This document shows positions 45,116 to 50,154 of a stretch of 50,154 bases of DNA, one piece after another. The notes under the pieces are model-generated. The model made no database searches, was not told the origin of the DNA, and was given only the letters and a program-made list of their open reading frames with translations. The stretch is from an uncultured Roseburia sp. (GTDB taxonomy: Bacteria > Bacillota > Clostridia > Lachnospirales > Lachnospiraceae), in contig CAMUHN010000017.1 in assembly GCA_947088675.1 (NCBI GenBank), forward strand, positions 1-50,154, given 5' to 3'. How positions within the stretch are numbered: position 1 is the stretch's first letter; each line of letters starts with the position of its first letter. The position numbers were made by a program, and so were the translations under genes.

Positions 45116-46386
45116 AGTGAGTCACCTGCCTTAATTATTACTTCGCCGCTTTTTAAGCAGCCGTCCGGGTAATCCGCTGTCTCGGTAACACCCGCAATCG
45201 CTGTATTTTTGCCGACGGACACGCCCTCCGGAATGACAGAATCCTCCCCGATTGTCACAAGGCCAAACGAATAAATTTCCGCGTTCAACCGGTTTGGAGC
45301 TTCCTCACCTGTTCCCAGCGTAACGCTGCTGCCAATCTGACAGTTCCTTGCAATAATTGATTTATTGATTGTGACATGATCTTCAATCTTAGTGTTTTTC
45401 ATAATGATAGAATCGCGCACTACCGTACCGTTTCCGATCACAACGCCGGACCCGATGACGGAATTGTAAACCTGTCCATAAATTTCCGAACCTTCTCCGA
45501 TGATGCTTCGCTCCACGACAGAGTCGGACGAAAGATACTGCGGTGCAATAATATCGCTTTTTGTATATATCTTCCAGTATTCCTCATAAAGGTTAAATAC
45601 CGGAATCAGATCTATCAGCTCCATATTCGCCTCCCAGTAAGAACCGAGAGTGCCGACATCTTTCCAGTACCCGTTATATTCGTAGGCATACAGATTCTGT
45701 CCCTTATCATGGCAATATGGTATGATATGTTTTCCAAAGTCACAGCCGCTTTGATCTTTCATTGCACAGAGCGCTTCCTTTAAAACACTCCAGTTAAATA
45801 TATAGATCCCCATAGAGGCAAGATTGCTTCTGGGATGTTCCGGTTTCTCTTCAAACTCCTGTATCTTCCGATCTTTGTCTGCGATCACAATGCCAAACCT
45901 GCTCGCTTCCTCCAACGGAACCGGCATTGCGGCAATCGTTACATCCGCATGTTTTTCCTTGTGGAAATCCAGCATAACCTCATAATCCATCTTATAGATA
46001 TGGTCGCCTGATAAAATCAGAACATATTCGGGATTATAATTTTCAATATAGGTTATATTCTGATAGATCGCGTTCGCCGTGCCTGTATACCACTCACTGT
46101 TATCGCTCTTTTCATATGGCGGCAGTACCGTAACGCCTCCGCTGTTCCTGTCCAAATCCCATGGGATGCCGATCCCTATATGGGAATTGAGCCGAAGCGG
46201 CTGATATTGTGTCAGGACACCTACCGTATCAATCCCTGAATTAATACAATTGCTAAGAGGAAAATCGATAATACTGTATTTCCCGCCGAATGCAACCGCC
46301 GGCTTTGCAACTTTTGCAGTAAGAACTCCAAGACGGCTGCCCTGCCCGCCTGCCAGCAGCATTGCAATCATTTCTTTTTGAACCAT
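45112..46386 (-). CDS. glgC: Glucose-1-phosphate adenylyltransferase, catalytic subunit
   Basis: A 424-residue enzyme that turns glucose 1-phosphate and ATP into ADP-glucose. It has the intact catalytic loop [20 protein letters not shown], the substrate site [18 protein letters not shown], and the C-terminal beta-helix ([16 protein letters not shown]). I set the start at ATG 46384-46386, six bases after AGAGGTG; GTG 46395 and ATG 46392 lie within or too near that site. The promoter is at 46431-46459. It is divergent from murC with about 320 bases between the two starts. Confidence 0.94.
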   Translation of the reverse strand: MVQKEMIAMLLAGGQGSRLGVLTAKVAKPAVAFGGKYSIIDFPLSNCINSGIDTVGVLTQYQPLRLNSHIGIGIPWDLDRNSGGVTVLPPYEKSDNSEWYTGTANAIYQNITYIENYNPEYVLILSGDHIYKMDYEVMLDFHKEKHADVTIAAMPVPLEEASRFGIVIADKDRKIQEFEEKPEHPRSNLASMGIYIFNWSVLKEALCAMKDQSGCDFGKHIIPYCHDKGQNLYAYEYNGYWKDVGTLGSYWEANMELIDLIPVFNLYEEYWKIYTKSDIIAPQYLSSDSVVERSIIGEGSEIYGQVYNSVIGSGVVIGNGTVVRDSIIMKNTKIEDHVTINKSIIARNCQIGSSVTLGTGEEAPNRLNAEIYSFGLVTIGEDSVIPEGVSVGKNTAIAGVTETADYPDGCLKSGEVIIKAGDSL

Positions 46387-46430
46387 TTCCATCACCTCTT
46401 ATCGTTTTCAATCTGTGTTTTTTCATATTT

Positions 46431-46459
46431 ATTATATCATATTATTCCACCTTGTACAG
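46431..46459 (-). promoter_or_regulatory. Promoter of glgCD
   Basis: On the minus strand CTGTAC (46454-46459), 17 bases, TATAAT (46431-46436). The -10 is perfect and the -35 weak; it lies 45 bases before the glgC start. Confidence 0.55.
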
Positions 46460-46649
46460 CACATTTCATAAAAATCTTGTTTGATTTGTTCTATTTTCAG
46501 CAATATAGACAATATTTTTACCAAAATGTATCCATATTGACAACATGCCCCCTTTTTCCTGTCCACAACTGTGCATCTCCCCCTTTGTTTCGTGCAGGGT
46601 TGTCGAAAATATTTTTTGAAAAACAATATGCAAAAGAACAGAATCATTG

Positions 46650-46676
46650 TATAATAACAAAGGGCCGGCTGGCCCG
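46650..46676 (+). promoter_or_regulatory. -10 box and leader hairpin of murC
   Basis: TATAAT (46650-46655), with no clear -35 at the right distance, is followed by the palindrome GGGCCGGCTGGCCC (46662-46675). This hairpin would sit at the very 5' end of the murC transcript. The murC start is 35 bases on. Between 46460 and 46649 I see nothing else firm. Confidence 0.45.
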
Positions 46677-46710
46677 CACTACAATATCAGAAAGGAATCT
46701 TTCCCACATC

Positions 46711-48090
46711 ATGTATAAAATTAACTTCAACCATCCGATCCATATCCACTTTATCGGCATCGGCGGAATCAGCATGAGTGGCCTTGCCGAAATCTTACTG
46801 GCGGAACATTTTAAAATTTCCGGTTCCGACTCAAACAAAACCAGACTGACAGAACATTTAGAGAAAATCGGCGCCACTGTCTATTTTGGCCATGATGCCT
46901 CGCATATTACAGAAGAGATTGATCTTATCGTCTATACTGCCGCTATCCATGAAGATAACCCGGAATTGATTCAGGCAGCGGCACTTTCCATTCCAATGAT
47001 CAGCCGCGCTGAACTGCTGGGACAGATTATGGATAATTACAATACTTCCGTCGCCGTTTCCGGCACACACGGAAAGACAACGACGACCTCCATGATTACA
47101 CAGATCCTGCTCGCCGCAGACTGTGATCCGACGATCACGGTAGGAGGTATGTTAAAAGCATTAAACGGCAATTTAAGAGTCGGAAAGTCCGATCTGTTTG
47201 TCTCAGAAGCATGCGAATATACCAACAGTTTTCTTCATTTTTATCCAAAATACAGTATCATTTTGAATATTGAAGCAGAACATCTTGATTTCTTTGCCGA
47301 TCTGGATCAGATACGCGAATCGTTTCGACAATTTGCCTGTAACACAAAAGATGACGGAATCGTTTTTGTAAACGGTGCAATCACGGATTATCGCAAACTG
47401 TTACAGGGCATAAAATCCGAAATTATTACATTCGGCCTGTCAGACGACTGCGATTTCCATCCTGCTGATATCACATTTGATACAAAAGCATGCGCATCCT
47501 TTCGCGCAATGGAGCGAAACGAACCGCTTTGTGAAATAAAACTGAATGTCCCCGGAATGCATAACGTCGCAAATGCGCTTGCCGCGATCGCGCTTGCACG
47601 AAGTTTAAAGATTTCAGTCCCGGACATTCAAAAGGGCCTCTTCTCTTTTGGCGGCGCTGACAGACGCTTTCAGTACAAAGGAGAGAAAGACGGCGTTATG
47701 GTGATCGACGACTATGCGCACCATCCGACCGAAATAGAAGCAACACTTACAGCGGCAAAGAAATTTCCGCATAAACGCCTTGTGCTTGTTTTTCAGCCTC
47801 ATACCTATTCCCGCACAAAAGCATTTCTGTCGGATTTTGCCCGCGTGCTCTCACAGGCGGATCTGATTGTACTCGCGGATATTTATGCCGCACGCGAAAA
47901 GAATACATATGGCATCCACTCACGCGATCTTTTGACTAAGTTGGAGGAGTCGGGAAAGGAATGCATGTATTTTCCGTCCTTTGAAGAAATAGAAAAATAT
48001 TTGGAAAAAAATTGTATGCACGGAGATTTGTTGATAACTATGGGCGCCGGGGATATTGTAAATATTGGGGAACACTTTCTCGAACACTGA
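46711..48090 (+). CDS. murC: UDP-N-acetylmuramate--L-alanine ligase
   Basis: A 459-residue cytosolic Mur ligase that adds L-Ala to UDP-MurNAc. It shows the Rossmann start HFIGIGGISMSGLAEILL, the ATP loop AVSGTHGKTTTTSMI, AEHLDFF and the C-terminal DDYAHHPTEIEATL motif. I use ATG 46711, which begins the family's usual N-terminus; AAAGG lies 15 bases before it, an unusually long gap, and the reading upstream to 46378 is not coding. It is divergent from glgC and followed by the DnaA-box region. Confidence 0.95.
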   Translation: MYKINFNHPIHIHFIGIGGISMSGLAEILLAEHFKISGSDSNKTRLTEHLEKIGATVYFGHDASHITEEIDLIVYTAAIHEDNPELIQAAALSIPMISRAELLGQIMDNYNTSVAVSGTHGKTTTTSMITQILLAADCDPTITVGGMLKALNGNLRVGKSDLFVSEACEYTNSFLHFYPKYSIILNIEAEHLDFFADLDQIRESFRQFACNTKDDGIVFVNGAITDYRKLLQGIKSEIITFGLSDDCDFHPADITFDTKACASFRAMERNEPLCEIKLNVPGMHNVANALAAIALARSLKISVPDIQKGLFSFGGADRRFQYKGEKDGVMVIDDYAHHPTEIEATLTAAKKFPHKRLVLVFQPHTYSRTKAFLSDFARVLSQADLIVLADIYAAREKNTYGIHSRDLLTKLEESGKECMYFPSFEEIEKYLEKNCMHGDLLITMGAGDIVNIGEHFLEH

Positions 48091-48091
48091 C

Positions 48092-48196
48092 TTACCCACA
48101 TTATCCACATTCAACCGGATTGTACTTTCAACTCCGGAATGTGGATTTTTTTCCCTGTATTTACAGTCGCAAATGAATTTATCCACATTATCCACA
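48092..48196. promoter_or_regulatory. Cluster of DnaA-box sequences upstream of dnaD-dnaC
   Basis: Perfect TTATCCACA boxes lie at 48101-48109, 48179-48187 and 48188-48196. TTACCCACA (one mismatch) lies at 48092-48100, and a weaker inverted copy TGTGGATTT at 48140-48148. The four strong ones form two head-to-tail pairs with no gap. This matches the known binding consensus of the replication initiator DnaA. Its place 36 bases ahead of the dnaD-dnaC promoter suggests either control of primosome genes by DnaA, a DnaA-titration site, or an origin element. Confidence 0.8.
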
Positions 48197-48232
48197 TTTT
48201 ACGGACACCCGACGTTGTCAAAAAAGTTCCTC

Positions 48233-48261
48233 TTCTCAATTTGAGTATCGTATGCTATAAT
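48233..48261 (+). promoter_or_regulatory. Promoter of dnaD-dnaC
   Basis: TTCTCA (48233-48238), 17 bases, TATAAT (48256-48261), 50 bases before the dnaD start. The -35 is fair, the -10 perfect. Confidence 0.55.
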
Positions 48262-48310
48262 TTCTGCGAAAAGAAACACATTGGTTTTCAGGGGAGGACA
48301 CAGGGGAGTT

Positions 48311-49462
48311 ATGGCTAAAATCACATTACACAGCGACAATATAGATTCGGCCACAAGTGTATCAAATCTGTTTATTGACGAATATATGGCAGACGCAAAC
48401 GGGGAATTTGTAAAGATCTATCTGTATCTGCTCCGCTTATTAAACCGGATCGATACGACATTTTCCATCTCTTCCATTGCGGACAAGTTTAATCACACGG
48501 AAAAAGATGTGCAGCGCGCCTTAAATTATTGGGAAAGAATGCATCTGCTGCGTATGGAATACGATGAATCTGAGAATCTGACAGGCATCTGTATGCTGAA
48601 TTTTACAAAGGATATTCAACCGCAGGGATTTACCATAACAGTTCCCTCCGAAACGCCGCAGGGACTTTCCGGAGGAATCCCGCCCAAAGCATGCCCGCCC
48701 AATGGACCGGCAAAAATGCTGACGGATGCACGGACAGAGTATTCCTCAGATCCTGATGTCTTTTTGGAGAAAGATCCCGTAGTGAAGCGAAAAGAGTACA
48801 GTGCGGACGATATTTCCAACTTCCGCCAGGAAGACTGTGTAGCGGAACTTATCTTTATCACAGAGCGATACCTTGGGCGCACGTTAAATCCGACTGACAT
48901 CAATACGATTCTCTATCTGTACGACGGGATTAAATTCTCTGCAGACCTGATTGAATATCTGATTGAATATTGCGTCTCAAAAGGGCACACCAGCATTCGC
49001 TATATCGAAAAGACAGGACTTGCATGGGCAAAAGACAATATCCACACCGTAGAGGAGGCAAAACGCTCCGCCGGCATACATAACCAGACTGCAGCCATTG
49101 TTCAGAAAGCGTTTGGCATCAAGGGACGCAGCCTTGTTCCAACCGAAACGGATTTTATCCGCAAATGGAAAAATACCTGGGGATTTTCCAACGAACTGAT
49201 TCAAAATGCATGCGGCCGCACCATAGCCGCAACGCATCAGCCGAGTTTCGAATATACGGACCGTATTCTGTCTGACTGGTATCGACACAAAGTAAAGAAC
49301 CAGGACGATATCGCAAAACTTGACCATGCCTACCAGAACAGAAAAAAACCGGCTGTTTCTGCAGCGCCGATCATTGCCAAAAACCGATTTAACAATTTTA
49401 AACAGCGCACTTACGACTACGACCAGCTTGAAAAAATGCTGCTGACTACCGATGCGCGCTAA
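48311..49462 (+). CDS. DnaD-domain primosome protein
   Basis: A 383-residue protein that links DnaA or restart proteins to helicase loading. The start is ATG 48311 (MAKITLHSDNI), just after a GGGGAG. The N-terminal winged-helix (FVKIYLYLLRLL to YWERMHLLRM) resembles DnaD/DnaB domain 1; the C-terminal domain 2 runs from EDCVAELIFITERYLGRTLN through IEYLIEYCVSKGHTSIRYIE and ends in KTGLAWAKDNI, the YxxxIAxxW-like motif of DnaD. A Pro/Gly-rich linker separates them. It overlaps no other gene and precedes dnaC by 18 bases. Confidence 0.9.
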   Translation: MAKITLHSDNIDSATSVSNLFIDEYMADANGEFVKIYLYLLRLLNRIDTTFSISSIADKFNHTEKDVQRALNYWERMHLLRMEYDESENLTGICMLNFTKDIQPQGFTITVPSETPQGLSGGIPPKACPPNGPAKMLTDARTEYSSDPDVFLEKDPVVKRKEYSADDISNFRQEDCVAELIFITERYLGRTLNPTDINTILYLYDGIKFSADLIEYLIEYCVSKGHTSIRYIEKTGLAWAKDNIHTVEEAKRSAGIHNQTAAIVQKAFGIKGRSLVPTETDFIRKWKNTWGFSNELIQNACGRTIAATHQPSFEYTDRILSDWYRHKVKNQDDIAKLDHAYQNRKKPAVSAAPIIAKNRFNNFKQRTYDYDQLEKMLLTTDAR

Positions 49463-49480
49463 CCGGATTGAGGAGAAATC

Positions 49481-50154
49481 ATGCCTTTGACAAACATGCA
49501 ATATGATGCAATCATGCGTGAGTATGATGCCCGCCAGGCAAGAAACAGCCGTGACCGGCAGAATCGTCTGCATGAGGCTTACCGCAAGATACCTGCCTTA
49601 AAAGAAATTGACGATGCCATTGCCTCCTGCTCCGTCTCGCAGGCAAAAAAGCTGTTTGACGGCGATCAGAATGCGCTGCCGCGATTCAGGCAACAACTAA
49701 CCGACTACCGAGGGAAAAAAAAAGCACTGCTCGCAGCCGCCGGTCTGACCGACGATTACTTTACGCCGTCTTACACCTGCGCCGACTGCAAAGACACCGG
49801 ATTTATCAACGGTTCCCGCTGTCATTGCTTTACACAGGCTGCCATTGATCTGGTTTATACGCAGTCAAACATTCGCGATGTACTGGAGAACGAAAATTTC
49901 AGTTCCTTTTCGTTCGAATACTATTCCGACCAAAAAATAAACCCGGCTACCGGACAATCTTCTCTCGCAACTGCGAAAGAAGCTGTTGCAAAATGTCTTG
50001 ATTTCATCAAAAATTTTGATTCGGATTTTGTAAACCTTTACCTTTACGGAGACACCGGAACCGGCAAGACTTATCTGTCGAACTGCATTGCCAAAGAACT
50101 TTTAGACAGCGGACATTCCGTTATCTACTTTACAGCGTTTCAATTATTTGATAT
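49481..50154 (+). CDS. DnaC/DnaI-type helicase loader, 3' end outside window
   Basis: The first 224 codons of an ATPase that loads the replicative helicase. The start is ATG 49481 with an AGGAG site. An N-terminal helical region is followed by a zinc-binding-like CADCKDTGFINGSRCHCF (four Cys, about 106-123) and the AAA+ Walker A YGDTGTGKTYLSN near 190. It continues past 50154, where Walker B, sensor 1 and the Arg finger should lie. With the upstream DnaD-type gene it makes a clostridial primosome operon. Confidence 0.92.
   Translation, partial: MPLTNMQYDAIMREYDARQARNSRDRQNRLHEAYRKIPALKEIDDAIASCSVSQAKKLFDGDQNALPRFRQQLTDYRGKKKALLAAAGLTDDYFTPSYTCADCKDTGFINGSRCHCFTQAAIDLVYTQSNIRDVLENENFSSFSFEYYSDQKINPATGQSSLATAKEAVAKCLDFIKNFDSDFVNLYLYGDTGTGKTYLSNCIAKELLDSGHSVIYFTAFQLFD

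Noticed and set aside
46378-46710. N-terminal extension of murC by 111 codons
   Set aside because: The stretch holds the glgC promoter, a TATAAT box and a hairpin, and its translation resembles no Mur ligase.
48105-48150. Terminator of murC
   Set aside because: CCGGA/TCCGG gives only a five-base stem and the T-run is displaced from it; evidence too weak.

Overview
The window looks like chromosome from an endospore-forming, low-to-mid-GC Firmicute, most likely a Lachnospiraceae-type clostridium. The basis is gene content: a CotS-type spore coat kinase homologue, SpoVG, a DnaD/DnaC primosome pair, a paired GlgC/GlgD, an S-box (SAM-I) leader on metK, a CIRCE operator on an hsp20 gene, many lipobox signal peptides and strong AGGAGG-type ribosome binding sites. 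No species can be named from the sequence alone.

Layout. Bases 1-750 hold the end of an AT-rich GNAT acetyltransferase gene and a decayed IS1182-like transposase. From 751 to 11.9 kb lies a long co-directional minus-strand series. In transcription order it is a histidine kinase and response regulator, a fragment of a Panacea-type gene, a secreted nuclease lipoprotein, an RluA-type pseudouridine synthase, proS, cca, a CotS-like kinase, a PEGA lipoprotein and phosphoglucomutase. metK (12.0-13.2 kb) has its own SAM riboswitch, intrinsic terminator and promoter, set back to back with the promoter of a plus-strand HD-GYP protein. From 14.8 to 24 kb the minus strand carries murA, an M23/LysM/G5 envelope protein, a PrsA-like foldase, mfd, pth and a one-domain GlmU-like uridylyltransferase. 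From 24 to 29 kb come a phosphopantetheinyl transferase, a PqqD-like protein, an OPT transporter, a YgjP-like metalloprotease and a GDPD-family protein. A plus-strand group (29.3-33.0 kb) has an M15 peptidase, an unknown lipoprotein and an NSS symporter. It is followed on the minus strand by hsp20 with CIRCE and a heterodimeric ABC exporter.

A tRNA-Thr(GGU) gene at 37.7 kb opens a 5.7-kb graveyard of mobile DNA reaching to about 43.5 kb. It holds a frameshifted Rep-like gene behind a terminator-like leader, a tyrosine integrase in two separated pieces, small element ORFs, a PD-(D/E)XK transposase-family gene, the tail of a putative serine recombinase, an array of helically phased short repeats and a low-GC DUF2716-like gene. 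Core genome resumes with spoVG, glgD and glgC (minus) and the divergent murC, dnaD and dnaC (plus; dnaC runs off the window).

Most of the window is ordinary housekeeping DNA and I do not see a convincing complete new system. The points most worth a second look are the tandem DnaA boxes just upstream of dnaD-dnaC, the split integrase and phased repeats in the tRNA-Thr-linked remnant, a tRNA gene with C at the normally invariant position 55, a free-standing GlmU uridylyltransferase domain, and a PqqD-like protein in an operon with a PPTase and an OPT transporter.
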